Under the pieces are notes generated by a model. The model searched no databases and was not told the DNA's origin. It saw nothing but the letters and a program-made list of their open reading frames with translations. From Iphinoe sp. HA4291-MV1 (lineage in GTDB: Bacteria; Cyanobacteriota; Cyanobacteriia; Cyanobacteriales; Nostocaceae): 64,000 nucleotides of DNA. Positions 45,735 to 55,714 of the stretch are shown piece by piece. The DNA is taken from contig JAHHHH010000020.1 of the NCBI GenBank assembly GCA_019359415.1, positions 1-64,000 on the forward strand, written 5' to 3'. The position numbers were made by a program, and so were the translations under genes. The first letter of the stretch is position 1, and each line of letters opens with the position of its first letter.

Positions 45735-47243
45735 ATGAATTTGGAAGAACAACGGCAGAGGGCAATTAAAGCATTCGCAGATTTTTTACAAACTCCTTTA
45801 GAAACACTACTACAACAGCATATAAATACTGATACTTCGACAGCAGCTTTGACATTATTTCACGATATGGCTGCTAGTGTACCTGCTTACAAAGATTTCT
45901 TAGCAAATCATGCAGTAAATCCTGATGAATACCAAAACTTTGAGGATTTCCAAAGATTACCGCAACTCACCAAAGAAAATTACCTGCAATGTTATCGTCT
46001 AGCTGAATTATGCCGCCATGGACAGTTACAAACATGCGATATGATAGCTGTTTCCTCTGGTTCCACAGGCAAACCTACATTTTGGCCCCGTTTCTTTGCA
46101 GATGAAATGCAAATTGCTACCCGTTTTGAGCAGGTATTTCATGACAGCTTTTACGCAGATACTAGACGTACTCTCGCTGTGATTTGTTTCACTCTAGGAA
46201 CCTGGGTAGGTGGAATGTACACAACCAATTGCTGTCGCTATCTTGCCAGCAAAGGTTATCCTGTCACCGTGATTACTCCTGGCAATAATAAAGAAGAAAT
46301 CTTTCGAGTTGTTCAAGAACTTGGTTTCGCTTTCGAGCAGGTTGTCCTGTTAGGATATCCACCGTTTCTCAAAGATATTATTGATACTGGAATTGCCCGT
46401 GGTATTGAGTGGCAGCGATATCAGATAAAGTTGGTCATGGCGGGAGAAGTGTTCAGCGAAGAATGGCGCAGTTTGGTGGGTGAAAGAGTTGGTTCCCAAC
46501 ATTCCTGCTACGACTCAGTATCACTCTATGGCACAGCAGATGCAGGTGTCTTGGGTAACGAAACACCTTTGAGTATATGCATTCGGCGGTTTTTAGCAAA
46601 TCATCCAGATGCAGCACGCGACTTGTTTGGGGAATCTCGTTTACCCACACTGGTACAGTATGACCCTATAAGCCGCTTTTTTGAAGTTATAGATGGCACA
46701 TTGCTATTTTCTGGAGATAATGGCATTCCCTTAGTACGTTACAACATCTTGGATACTGGGGGGATCCTTAGTTACGATACTATGCTCCAGTTTTTGGCAA
46801 AATATGGCTTCGACCCAGTGACGGAGTTACAACATCAGGGTGGAAGAGGGATTCATCCGTTACCTTTTGTCTATGTTTTCGGACGTTCTAACTTTACGGT
46901 TTCTTACTTTGGAGCGAATATCTACCCAGAAAATGTGACGGTGGGATTGGAGCAATCAGTCATTAGAGAATGGGTGACAGGTAAGTTCGTGTTGCAAGTG
47001 CAAGAAGATGCAGATAAGAACCGATTTTTATCTGTGGTTGTGGAGTTAGCACCGAGAGTGGAAGAGAGCGAAGATAAAAAACAGGCGATCGCATCTTCTA
47101 TTCTCACCCAACTCAAGCGCCTCAATAGCGAATTTGCTAACTACGTTCCCCCAGAATACCAGATGCCACAAGTTGCACTAGCTCCAACAGGCGATCCAGA
47201 ATATTTCCCTGTTGGGGTGAAGCATCGCTATACCCGTAAGTAG
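45735..47243 (+). CDS. PaaK-like AMP-binding ligase
   Basis: A 502-residue adenylate-forming enzyme of the phenylacetate-CoA ligase family. The ATP-binding loop is SSGSTGKPT (about 108-116), with YGTADAGVLGNE as the A5-like motif and a C-terminal lid domain. The acyl substrate is unknown and no acyl carrier or CoA-pathway gene is adjacent. Transcribed divergently from the kinase pair. Confidence 0.85.
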   Translation: MNLEEQRQRAIKAFADFLQTPLETLLQQHINTDTSTAALTLFHDMAASVPAYKDFLANHAVNPDEYQNFEDFQRLPQLTKENYLQCYRLAELCRHGQLQTCDMIAVSSGSTGKPTFWPRFFADEMQIATRFEQVFHDSFYADTRRTLAVICFTLGTWVGGMYTTNCCRYLASKGYPVTVITPGNNKEEIFRVVQELGFAFEQVVLLGYPPFLKDIIDTGIARGIEWQRYQIKLVMAGEVFSEEWRSLVGERVGSQHSCYDSVSLYGTADAGVLGNETPLSICIRRFLANHPDAARDLFGESRLPTLVQYDPISRFFEVIDGTLLFSGDNGIPLVRYNILDTGGILSYDTMLQFLAKYGFDPVTELQHQGGRGIHPLPFVYVFGRSNFTVSYFGANIYPENVTVGLEQSVIREWVTGKFVLQVQEDADKNRFLSVVVELAPRVEESEDKKQAIASSILTQLKRLNSEFANYVPPEYQMPQVALAPTGDPEYFPVGVKHRYTRK

Positions 47244-47294
47244 TGTAAAATTGCAGTGAATCCCGTCAAGCAGGTTGAGGAGGATGTCAAGGCT

Positions 47295-47469
47295 TTAAGC
47301 GACAGCAAATCCAGAGAGCGATCGCCTTTCTGGACGGTAGAATGCTAATACAATATCTTCTTTTGAAATCCCTGCTTCTAACAGGTATTGAGTAATTCCA
47401 GGCTCTGTACCATCCCATTCAATCCAAATTTTGCCGTTCCAGATTCGCAGATGAAAGACAACTGCATGG
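47295..47469 (-). pseudogene. Truncated XisI-like gene (C-terminal part)
   Basis: About 58 codons (HAVVFHLRIWNGKIWIEWDG, EAGISKEDIVLAFYRPERR, GFAVA end) match the C-terminus of XisI, named for its role in fdxN-element excision in Anabaena. A full XisI is about 110 residues. The N-terminal half is cut off exactly at the end of the IS66 element. No XisH partner is adjacent. Confidence 0.78.
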
Positions 47470-48651
47470 TATCGGCTCAATAATCAGGGGTAGGCAGTTA
47501 TTCCGTCTGCCACGACCAACCAAACAGATTAGGAGCAGTCTTGTTCCGAATTATTTGAGCTAGGGACTCTATATTTTCAGTTCGAGTGATGCGGTCGCGC
47601 AGGTATTCAAAAAAACTAACCCCCAACTTACGAGTCGTAGCGACAAGGGACATAAAAGTATCCCAAGCCTTGGTTCCATCTGAAGTCTGAGTGCCATAGC
47701 TAATATTACGTCGCAGCACCATTGTCCTGGCTCCAAGTTCAGCCGGATTATTATGTAACGGAAGTTCGGGGTGTTCTAAGACTAACAACAACTCCTCCAT
47801 TTTTGCGGCGGTTAATCGTTTTCGTTCATCCAACTCCTCATAAGCACTCTTAGTGCTGAAAATTTCCCAAAACTCAGACCGCAGTTTCTGGGAAGCTTCA
47901 TTGCTTGGAGCATCCCGGTAAGCCAATAATTCTCGGTAGTAATCCCAGAAGGATTTGAGAAATTCGTCTAAAAGCTTTTGATGATAAGCCACAACAGGAC
48001 TCAATTTTTTGTAGTGTCGTCCTTCATGTACCCAACACAAAGCCAACTGTGCAGTCAGTAATTTGAATTGAGGAGCATCGTCACATACGAGAGCTTGCAC
48101 CAAAGGCCAATCAGTTTGCTGGTGATCATAAGCGATCGCTGCTGCTTCCAAAATACGGGTACGTTGTTGAGAGCCGAGTTTGGGTAGATGGTGATCGAGT
48201 AGGGTATTAAACTCTAAATTTCTGAACTTAGTTTCTTGGGGGAAGAGTTTCAGAGACTTGTGGAATTTTTGGGGAATTTGGAAAGCCTCTAATAGGTCGT
48301 ATGTGAGTGGATTGAGAACAAACTGGAGTTCTCGCTCGTTTTGTAATCCCTTAAGAGCGTTTAATTTCTGGTTTCCCCTGTTCCCCTTTGAGACGGTTGT
48401 TTTCGTCCCTTAAGCGTTGGTTCTCGGAACGCAAGTCCTTGACTTCTGATTTTAATTCTTCTATCAGGTTCAGTAATATCTCTACAGTCTGACGCAAAGA
48501 TTCGTCTGCAATCTTGTTTGGGTCGATGGTTTGCAGGAGCTTATCTACTGGTGTCTGTGTTAACTGCTTTTGCGTCATGTGTCATATTCTATAATGCCGC
48601 GACCTCTAATATCATCATTTTCTTGCGCTACCCCTACTTATTGAGCCGATA
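47470..48651 (-). mobile_element. IS66-family element with internal deletion
   Basis: Terminal inverted repeats TATCGGCTCAATAATCAGGG plus GTAG (47470-47493) and the complement of 48628-48651 match at 22 of 24 positions. The element is 1.18 kb, short for single-ORF IS66 copies, because the middle of the transposase is missing. I found no clear 8-bp target duplication. Confidence 0.75.
47498..48578 (-). pseudogene. IS66 transposase, internally deleted and frameshifted
   Basis: The N-terminal piece (48351-48578; MTQKQLTQTPVDKLLQT and a coiled coil) ends KPEIK. The frame then changes near 48351-48380 and resumes as the C-terminal DDE portion (HLPKLGSQQRTRILEAA, LVCDDAPQFKLL, CWVHEGRHYKKLSP, LPLHNNPAELGARTM, GTKAWDTFMSL). 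The zinc-finger and first catalytic region, roughly 250 residues, is gone. It cannot transpose by itself. Confidence 0.85.
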
Positions 48652-48828
48652 CGAAATATACTTGTTAACAGGTAACAGTTCTTGTAAAGTAAAGTTTCTT
48701 TCATTCATAACGGATTGCAATCGCTGTCCGTAGAGTGCTCCTATGACACATCCTAAGTGTTCATTAATGTGGGCGATCGCCTGTTTTAACTGATGCATTT
48801 TTGTAAAACAGCAAACACTGCCAAAACG

Positions 48829-48866
48829 AAAAAACCCGTCCAAATTATTATTTAAACGAGTTTTTT
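48829..48866 (-). terminator. Rho-independent terminator of the fasciclin gene
   Basis: Read on the minus strand, AAAAAACTCGT pairs with ACGGGTTTTTT (10 of 11 positions), ending in a U-tract 55 bases after the stop codon. Confidence 0.75.
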
Positions 48867-48920
48867 GTCAAATATTTATTTCAACCTAGTTTTGTTACAC
48901 AGTGTACCTCTACCAACAAC

Positions 48921-49793
48921 TTACAAGTCTGGAGGCAAAATTACGGTATCAATGACATGGATGACGCCGTTGCTGGCTTTGATATCAGGCTGAACTACTT
49001 TACCATCATTTACTGCTACACCAGCACTTGGATCAACCTTAACGATGATTGGCTGACCTTCAATGCTTTTGACTTCACCAGACTTCAAATCGCTGGACGT
49101 TACTGAACCTTGCACTACATGGTATCGCAAAATCTTCACCAGGACTTCTTTGTTTTCTGGCTTCAACAAATCTTGTACAGCGTCTGGTGGCAGTTTGCCA
49201 AATGCAGCATCATTGGGTGCAAAGATAGTGAAAGGACCTTTGCCTTGCAAGGTTTCTGCCAGTCCAGCTGCTTTTAGAGCCTTGGTTAGAAACGTCAAAG
49301 AGTTGTTGGACTGTGCGATCGCTACTACGTTCTTGTTCTCTGTACCCGCTGCTGGTTCTTTAGAAGGCGTTTCTGTTCCAGGTGCACCAGGCGTGGTGGG
49401 TATTTCTGTTCCAGGTGTAGTGGGTGCGCTTTCAGGGGTAGATGCAGGAGGTGTAGAAGTACCACCTCCACCAGGACAAGCAGCACGGTTGTAGGGACAC
49501 TCCTGCAAAATTTTAGGGTTGGGGTTTAATCCTCCCCCTTTCTGTGCCACTGTTATGCTTTGATCTGGGGTTTTTTTGGACTTTGTTACTTCTGGCGCAG
49601 CGTCGCTAGGCTGAGTATGCTGAGCGTTTATTAAAAGGCGTTGACCGCCGTTATACGGTGCTTCCTTGAAAATACCAGGGTTAGGATTTAATACCTCGTT
49701 TGCTCCAGTGGGTAGACCGATAAGAAGACTGATGCCCGTTACTCCTACTATACCAGCCAACTTGGTCAGCAAATTGCTGTATTTAACCTTCAT
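48921..49793 (-). CDS. Secreted fasciclin-domain protein
   Basis: A 290-residue protein with a signal peptide (about 1-31) and a spacer holding two related motifs (LNPNPGIFKEAPYNG and LNPNPKILQECPYNR). A Pro/Thr-rich linker follows, then one fasciclin (FAS1) domain at about 155-290 (NSLTFLTKALKAAGLAETLQ, FTIFAPNDAAFGKLP, VIHVIDTVILPP). It probably functions in surface adhesion or the extracellular matrix. A terminator follows. Confidence 0.92.
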   Translation of the reverse strand: MKVKYSNLLTKLAGIVGVTGISLLIGLPTGANEVLNPNPGIFKEAPYNGGQRLLINAQHTQPSDAAPEVTKSKKTPDQSITVAQKGGGLNPNPKILQECPYNRAACPGGGGTSTPPASTPESAPTTPGTEIPTTPGAPGTETPSKEPAAGTENKNVVAIAQSNNSLTFLTKALKAAGLAETLQGKGPFTIFAPNDAAFGKLPPDAVQDLLKPENKEVLVKILRYHVVQGSVTSSDLKSGEVKSIEGQPIIVKVDPSAGVAVNDGKVVQPDIKASNGVIHVIDTVILPPDL

Positions 49794-50258
49794 AAATTTT
49801 ATTTGGCTTTAATTTCCACACGTTACCATAATGATTTATATCATCTTGCTACACAGAACATCTAACTAAAGAAGTGAGATTTTTCATCATCATAAATTAA
49901 GTATCAGTATGGAAAATTTGAAGAATTATCTCAATGAGGAGTATAATCTGCTGTCTGCATCAAGATACTTCTCTTGAATAAGAACAGCTATAGACGATAG
50001 AATCCTCTATTTTGTTCCCTCAAAATGAAAATTTCGTATAATTGCATTATTCCAGCTTCTAGAAAGCAAAATATTTAAATTAGTTGATTCTACTGAATCT
50101 GTCGAAAATAATTTTTATTCAAAAAATAAATTTTTCAATACCAAATAGGTTTTCAACTTCAGTATCAATTTATCAGGCATAAATTGTGAATCTAAATCAT
50201 TCTAACTAACATAAAATTGTAAAATTTATTTAAGTGAACAACGTATAGGAAAGGAAGA
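49794..50258. other. Intergenic, AT-rich, no gene seen
   Basis: The spacer between the divergent fasciclin and GST genes, with the promoters of both. No conserved element recognised. Confidence 0.6.
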
Positions 50259-51056
50259 ATGTTGGAATTATACCAGTTTGAACTATCTCAATACTCAGAG
50301 AAAGTGCGTCTTATACTTGATTATAAAGGGCTGGAGTACCGTAAAATCGAGGTGACGCCAGGAATTGGACAGGTAGAACTCTTTCGGTTGAGTGGTCAGC
50401 GGCAAGTACCCGTCTTGAAAGACGGTAGTAGGTATATAGTAGATTCAACAGAGATAGCTAAGTATTTAGACTCACAATATCCAGAACGCCCATTGATACC
50501 AACCGATCCGAAGAAGCGGGGTTTATGTTTAATGATGGAAGAATGGGCAGATGAATCAATTGGCATCAAAGGTCGCAAAGCACTGTTTTCCGCCATTAGT
50601 CAAAACCAGAATTTCCGCAAGTCCTTACTACCTACAACGACACCAGAAGTCCTCAAAACTCTGGTAGAAGGAGTACCCAACGACATACTGAAAGTTTTGG
50701 GTTTTGGCGTTGGTTATAGCCCAGATGCAATACGCAGTGCGATCGCCGACTTGAAGCAAGATTTGGAAGCGCTGACGTTGTTGTTAGCAGATACTCCCTA
50801 TTTAGTAGGAGATGAACCAACTCTAGCTGACTTTGCCGTGGCAGGTTTATCGATATTGCTAAAGTTTCCTAATGGTGCTTATTTAAATTTACCAGAAACC
50901 ATCAGAGGAAAAGGAGTTCCTGGATTGGCAGATAATCCTGTTTATGAACCCTTCTTTGCTTGGCGCGATCGCCTTTATGCCCAATATCGCAGACCTTTCA
51001 TAAGTTCTACCACAACAGGATCTGGCAGTGCGCCGACTTCAATTCAAATTGAGTGA
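50259..51056 (+). CDS. Glutathione S-transferase
   Basis: A 265-residue GST. The thioredoxin-fold N-domain (LYQFELSQYSEKVRLILDYK, then QVPVLKDGSRYIVDSTEIAK with the cis-Pro and glutathione-binding Asp-Ser pair) is followed by an all-helical C-domain ending DTPYLVGDEPTLADFAVAGL. The longer C-terminus suggests a GST subgroup of unknown substrate. GAAAGGAAG precedes the ATG. A short TTAGTCA tandem repeat (about 51053-51075) begins at the stop codon. Confidence 0.9.
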   Translation: MLELYQFELSQYSEKVRLILDYKGLEYRKIEVTPGIGQVELFRLSGQRQVPVLKDGSRYIVDSTEIAKYLDSQYPERPLIPTDPKKRGLCLMMEEWADESIGIKGRKALFSAISQNQNFRKSLLPTTTPEVLKTLVEGVPNDILKVLGFGVGYSPDAIRSAIADLKQDLEALTLLLADTPYLVGDEPTLADFAVAGLSILLKFPNGAYLNLPETIRGKGVPGLADNPVYEPFFAWRDRLYAQYRRPFISSTTTGSGSAPTSIQIE

Positions 51057-51174
51057 TTAGTCATTAGTCATTAGTTCTCAACAAATGACAAATTATAAAA
51101 GTTGCATCGCCAATTTTGTCTTCTACAATTACAATGCAACATAAGAGCAGGCTCATCACTGTGTAATTAATGAA

Positions 51175-52905
51175 ATGAATTTGGACGTTCCATTAGGTTC
51201 AGTCATACAAGGCTCTCTCATTGGAGGATTAGAAGTTAGATTGCACCCCGATATTTCGGTAGAAGATATGCGGGTCGGTAAGTTTTTAGTTGTGCAAGGG
51301 GTGCGATCGCGTTTTTTCTGCATGCTCACAGACGTAGCGTTGGGAATTGCCAATCAAAGAATTATTGCTAATCCTCCTAGTTGGGAAGACACTTTTTTAC
51401 GAGAAATTTTAGCAGGAGGTGGGACATACGGTACCATTAATCTTGCGCCTATGTTGATGTTTACCCCCGAATCTCAAGAATCGTTTTCTGCAACAAATGG
51501 CAAGAGTGCAAATCCCTTCGTTCCATCAGCGACAGGTTTGGCATCTTTTCAGCCCCAAACGAGTACAACAATGGAACTGCTTCCAGTGAAAACGATTCCC
51601 AGCCACTTTAGCCAAGTCTATGAAGCTTCAGAAGAAGATTTTCGCCGAGTATTTGGTTGGGAAGATGACCCTCAAAGGAAAAATTTTTCCATTGGAAAAC
51701 CACTGGATATGGAAGTACCAGTTTGCCTCGATTTAAACCGTTTTGTGGAAAGAAGCAACGGCGTTTTTGGAAAATCAGGAACTGGTAAATCCTTTTTGAC
51801 ACGTTTACTTTTAGCTGGGACAATCCGCAAAAATGCTGCGGTGAATTTGATTTTTGATATGCACTCAGAGTATGGCTGGGAAGCTGTCTCTGAAGGCAAA
51901 CAAATGAGTACCGTGAAAGGCTTAAAGCAGCTATTTCCCAGTTTAGTTGAAGTTTACACTCTTGACCCAGAATCTACTAAGCGTCGTGGTGTTCCTCATG
52001 CTCAAGAACTCTACTTAAGTTACGACCAAATTGAAGTAGAAGATATTAAATTATGCTCTCGTGATTTAGGACTCTCAGAAGCAAGTTTGGATAATGCCAA
52101 TATTTTATTTGCTGAATTTGGCAAGTCTTGGATTCTTCAATTGATAAACATGACAAATGAGGAAATCAAGAATTTCTGTGAGGAGAAGCGAGGACACCAA
52201 GGTTCGATTACAGCATTGCAGCGCAAACTTCTGCGATTGGAAAATTTAAAGTATATGCGTGCGGCTTGTCCGCACAATTATGTCAATCAAATGTTACGCT
52301 CTTTGGAAGCTGGGAAGAATATTGTCGTGGAGTTTGGTTCCCAGTCAAATATGCTTTCTTATATGTTGGTGACTAATATGATTACCCGACGGATTCACCA
52401 ACATTATGTCAGCAAAGCAGAAAAGTTTTTACAAACAAAAAATCCCAACGATAGACCAACGCAACTGATGATTACGATTGAGGAAGCACACCGTTTCCTC
52501 GATCCAGCAACAGTACAAAGTACGATCTTCGGGACGATCGCTCGTGAGATGCGGAAATATTTCGTAACGCTTCTGGTGGTTGATCAACGTCCATCGGGTA
52601 TAGATAATGAAGTTATGTCCCAAATTGGTACTCGCATCACCGCCTTGCTGAATGATGAAAAAGACATTGACGCGATTTTTACAGGGGTGTCTGGTGGAGG
52701 CGCATTGCGCTCTGTGTTGGCAAAGTTAGATTCTAAGCAGCAAGCTTTGATTTTAGGTCACGCTGTTCCTATGCCAGTGGTCGTGCGTACTCGTCCTTAC
52801 GATACCAAATTCTATGAAGAAATTGGCGAAACTGCTTGGGATGAAAAGCCAGATGAAGAAGTCTTTGCTGCAGCTGAACTAGCTAAAGCGGATCTCGGCT
52901 TTTAG
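51175..52905 (+). CDS. HerA-type (DUF87) ATPase
   Basis: A 576-residue hexameric-type ATPase of the HerA/FtsK superfamily. It has an N-terminal HAS-barrel-like region, Walker A FGKSGTGKS at about 197-205, Walker B MITIEEAHRF near 430-440, and the arginine-finger region VVDQRPSGIDNEVMSQIGTR. HerA proteins act in DNA end processing or translocation. No NurA nuclease gene is next to it; similar stand-alone genes are common in cyanobacteria. Confidence 0.85.
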   Translation: MNLDVPLGSVIQGSLIGGLEVRLHPDISVEDMRVGKFLVVQGVRSRFFCMLTDVALGIANQRIIANPPSWEDTFLREILAGGGTYGTINLAPMLMFTPESQESFSATNGKSANPFVPSATGLASFQPQTSTTMELLPVKTIPSHFSQVYEASEEDFRRVFGWEDDPQRKNFSIGKPLDMEVPVCLDLNRFVERSNGVFGKSGTGKSFLTRLLLAGTIRKNAAVNLIFDMHSEYGWEAVSEGKQMSTVKGLKQLFPSLVEVYTLDPESTKRRGVPHAQELYLSYDQIEVEDIKLCSRDLGLSEASLDNANILFAEFGKSWILQLINMTNEEIKNFCEEKRGHQGSITALQRKLLRLENLKYMRAACPHNYVNQMLRSLEAGKNIVVEFGSQSNMLSYMLVTNMITRRIHQHYVSKAEKFLQTKNPNDRPTQLMITIEEAHRFLDPATVQSTIFGTIAREMRKYFVTLLVVDQRPSGIDNEVMSQIGTRITALLNDEKDIDAIFTGVSGGGALRSVLAKLDSKQQALILGHAVPMPVVVRTRPYDTKFYEEIGETAWDEKPDEEVFAAAELAKADLGF

Positions 52906-53282
52906 ATATTTGAGATTTTGGATTTTGGATTTGGCGATTGGTAGTTAATATTTAAGCTACGTGAAGCAGTCCAGAGAGGTTTGCGAGAACCTTTAGATGC
53001 ATGAGTTCAAGCTGGATAAGCTGATGTGCAGCTAGATTGTATAAGACGAAAACGTAAAATCATTGTAGTGCGGACCGGACAGCCCGCGTCCCATATACAA
53101 ATTAAATACGCAACAGCTTATCACAGACACTAAAAGAAAAATTCGCATACAGGCTGGTGACCAATGTGGTTACTGTTGTAGTTTACAAAAGATAGAATAA
53201 TAACTATCTGGATATTTTCATCTATAACGAGAAAGATGTTATTATTGTAAATAGTTCCTTCCTGCAGATTCGAGGGGGTATA
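52906..53282. other. Intergenic, no gene seen
   Basis: Contains the repeat-like GTGCGGACCGGACAGCCCGC near 53070. No coding signal found. Confidence 0.55.
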
Positions 53283-53699
53283 GTGTTGCCAGAGCAGGAA
53301 GGTTTTGGACAAAGGCTGCTCAAGCAAGTGGACAACTTCTTAGCAACTTGTCCTGCGGCGCTGTCAGCGAATGAAATCCAATTGTGGCGTACCTGGTTCA
53401 AGAAAATGTTAAAGCGTATCTCCCAAGGAGACATTGAAGCTGACTTCCGTCGTGTGTGGCTGTTGTATGACCTGCTTGAAGACTACTTTGCCTTACGCAC
53501 AGAAGTGGATTTCGGTTCAAAGAAAAGTTGAAACTGGCTTAAAACTCATGACCCAGACACCTACGTAGTACTTGAGATTGCTCTCAAACCAGCAGTGTCT
53601 TTTTCGGCTATTGAGTCCTTGGTGGAAAAAGTGATAGCTTGTGAACCCAAGTTAACGGAAAAACATATCAACTACCAATTCCCAATCTCCCATTTCTGA
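53283..53699 (+). pseudogene. Conserved small protein gene split by an in-frame TGA
   Basis: GTG at 53283 follows GAGGGGG. The frame reads 82 codons (NFLATCPAALSANEIQLWRT, FRRVWLLYDLLEDYFALRTE) and meets TGA at 53529-53531. The same frame then continues as coding-like sequence (NWLKTHDPDTYVVLEIALKP, VSFSAIESLVEKVIACEPKL) to a stop at 53697-53699. The whole looks like one protein of about 138 residues broken by a single nonsense codon, or read through. I recognise no domain. The ending (after EKHI) may also be altered. Confidence 0.62.
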
Positions 53700-54193
53700 T
53701 TTCTAGATTTCGTGACATCCCTCCATGATGAGAACCATTTCAGTTCGGTTATCCGGCTATGGGCAGAGGACTGATTATGGACTATTAGCGTCACTATAGA
53801 TGTAGTAAGTTTTGATAAAAATCAGATTTTTCGTACAAAAAGGTAAATTTGCATTACAATAGGAAGATTTAACTAAACTACTTTACTCTCAACATGATTT
53901 GTCTTATTATAGATTAAGTAGAACTCATACTGACTTCGTATTATTCAGATCGTCACCAGCGATTGAAGGATTAAAAGAATTCTTGAAAACAAGCCAGCGT
54001 GCTGGTAAACGGTTTCAAAATTTAGGGAAAGAAGGGGAACCTATCTAAAAGAGTGATCGTCTTGACAGGTTCTGTGGAAATCAATTTTCTTTCTTGATGG
54101 TTCCCCTGGTTGCGTAATACGTGTACTAACTTTCCCAATCCGCCTAGTTATTGAGTATTTATTTTTGTTTACGGAGTAGAGGAAAACGCACCA
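53700..54193. promoter_or_regulatory. Long upstream region of the sigma-factor gene
   Basis: 494 bp without a gene. AGGGGAACC at 54033-54041 is exactly complementary to 54099-54107, a long-range stem about 90 bases before the start codon. CCAGCGTGCTGG near 53995 is a small hairpin. These may belong to a structured 5' leader. Confidence 0.45.
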
Positions 54194-55177
54194 ATGCCTA
54201 CTGTTAACACCCAAACTGAAAACCTTAACGCCAAATTCACGGCTGATATGGTGCGAACCTATCTGCGCGAGATTGGTCGTGTACCACTGCTAACCCGTGA
54301 GCAAGAGATTGTATATGGGAAGCAAGTACAACAAATGATGACACTCGTGGACGCTAAGGAGGCTTTGGCGAAGAAATTGCGCCGCGAACCTAGCTTACAA
54401 GAGTGGGCTACTCATGTTCGTAAATCTGAAACTGATGTCAAAGAGATAGTACATCAAGGCAAGCGAGCAAAGCAGAAGATGATTGAAGCGAATTTGCGCT
54501 TGGTTGTCGCCATTGCCAAAAAGTATCAGAAGCGGAACATGGAATTTCTGGATCTTATCCAGGAAGGAACACTAGGATTAGAGCGAGGAGTGGAGAAATT
54601 TGACCCAACGCGGGGTTATAAGTTCTCAACTTACGCTTACTGGTGGATTCGCCAAGCAATTACTCGTGCGATCGCTCAGCAAGGTCGTACCATTCGCCTA
54701 CCTATCCACATTACCGAGAAGCTGAACAAAATCAAGAAAGTGCAGCGGGAACTTGCTCAGAAATTGGGAAGATCACCAACTCCTGCTGAAATTGGCAAAG
54801 AGCTAGAATTAGAACCTGCTCAGATCCGTGAGTATCTGAACATGGCGCGTCAACCAGTCTCTTTGGATGTCAAAGTTGGCGATAACCAAGATACCGAACT
54901 GCAAGAAATGCTCGAAGATGAAGGACCATCACCAGAGTATTACATGACGCAGGAATTTTTGCGCCAAGACTTGAACAATATGCTGGCAGAACTCACCCCG
55001 CAACAGCGAGAAGTTTTAGCCCTACGCTTTGGTTTAATGGATGGCAACGAAATGTCTTTGGCAAAAGTTGGCGAACGGTTGAACCTCAGCCGCGAACGCG
55101 TCCGCCAGTTAGAGCATCAAGCCCTTGCTCATCTGCGTCGCCGTCGTGCCAACGTTAAAGAGTATGTTGCTAGTTAA
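54194..55177 (+). CDS. Group 2 RNA polymerase sigma factor (RpoD-like, SigB type)
   Basis: A 327-residue sigma-70 family protein. Region 1.2 is [20 protein letters not shown]; region 2 has [40 protein letters not shown] and the -10-binding [20 protein letters not shown]; region 3 and then region 4.2 ([20 protein letters not shown]) follow. The acidic region 1.1 of SigA is absent, so it is an alternative group 2 factor. The sequence is closest in my memory to SigB of Nostoc-type cyanobacteria. A terminator follows. Confidence 0.92.
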   Translation: MPTVNTQTENLNAKFTADMVRTYLREIGRVPLLTREQEIVYGKQVQQMMTLVDAKEALAKKLRREPSLQEWATHVRKSETDVKEIVHQGKRAKQKMIEANLRLVVAIAKKYQKRNMEFLDLIQEGTLGLERGVEKFDPTRGYKFSTYAYWWIRQAITRAIAQQGRTIRLPIHITEKLNKIKKVQRELAQKLGRSPTPAEIGKELELEPAQIREYLNMARQPVSLDVKVGDNQDTELQEMLEDEGPSPEYYMTQEFLRQDLNNMLAELTPQQREVLALRFGLMDGNEMSLAKVGERLNLSRERVRQLEHQALAHLRRRRANVKEYVAS

Positions 55178-55216
55178 CTAGAGTAGCATTGCTACGTCTT
55201 TATCAAGATGATGACG

Positions 55217-55246
55217 CGCCCCCTGAATTCAGGGGGCGATTTTTTT
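55217..55246 (+). terminator. Rho-independent terminator of the sigma gene
   Basis: Perfect stem CGCCCCCTGA / TCAGGGGGCG (55217-55238) followed by seven T residues. Confidence 0.95.
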
Positions 55247-55714
55247 GTCATAACTGACTTCTCATCCTACACTTCTCCTGCTTTCCCCTACTCTCGTCAT
55301 AATTTCTGCCAAAATCTTTGGATAATATCCGGAATTAAGAGAATTGCTTGTGTAGTTTTGCTTGTTCATACAGTTCATACATTAGAGAGATGACTCTACC
55401 AATAAGGTGTCAATTGTTTTTGAAATTAAATAATGAAAAAGAAAAAATATCAAAATAAAACTTTTTATTTTTTAAAAGAATTATTTAATTGAGTGAATCT
55501 AATGGATGAAGCGCGAATAGCTTGAACAATGGTAAGTTAAGATTATGGCTCAGAATCAGTCACTCAAAATTAAATAAAAAATTTCTTTGTTGGCAGAGAT
55601 TTTTTCTAGACAATATAAATCAAACCATTGACGGAGCCTTTACATATCAATACCTCGGTACGTTTGTAAGTAAGTTGCAAAAAATCAAGATATTTTTTTG
55701 ACAGGAGGAATCGG
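55247..55714. other. AT-rich intergenic, no gene seen
   Basis: Promoter region for the exported protein gene. TTTTTATTTTTTAAAAG-type runs only. Confidence 0.6.

Noticed and set aside
48652-48798. Minus-strand frame (MHQLKQAIAHINEHLGC) ending in the IS66 terminal repeat, as the missing half of xisI
   Set aside because: The sequence does not resemble the XisI N-terminus, and no other family is recognised.
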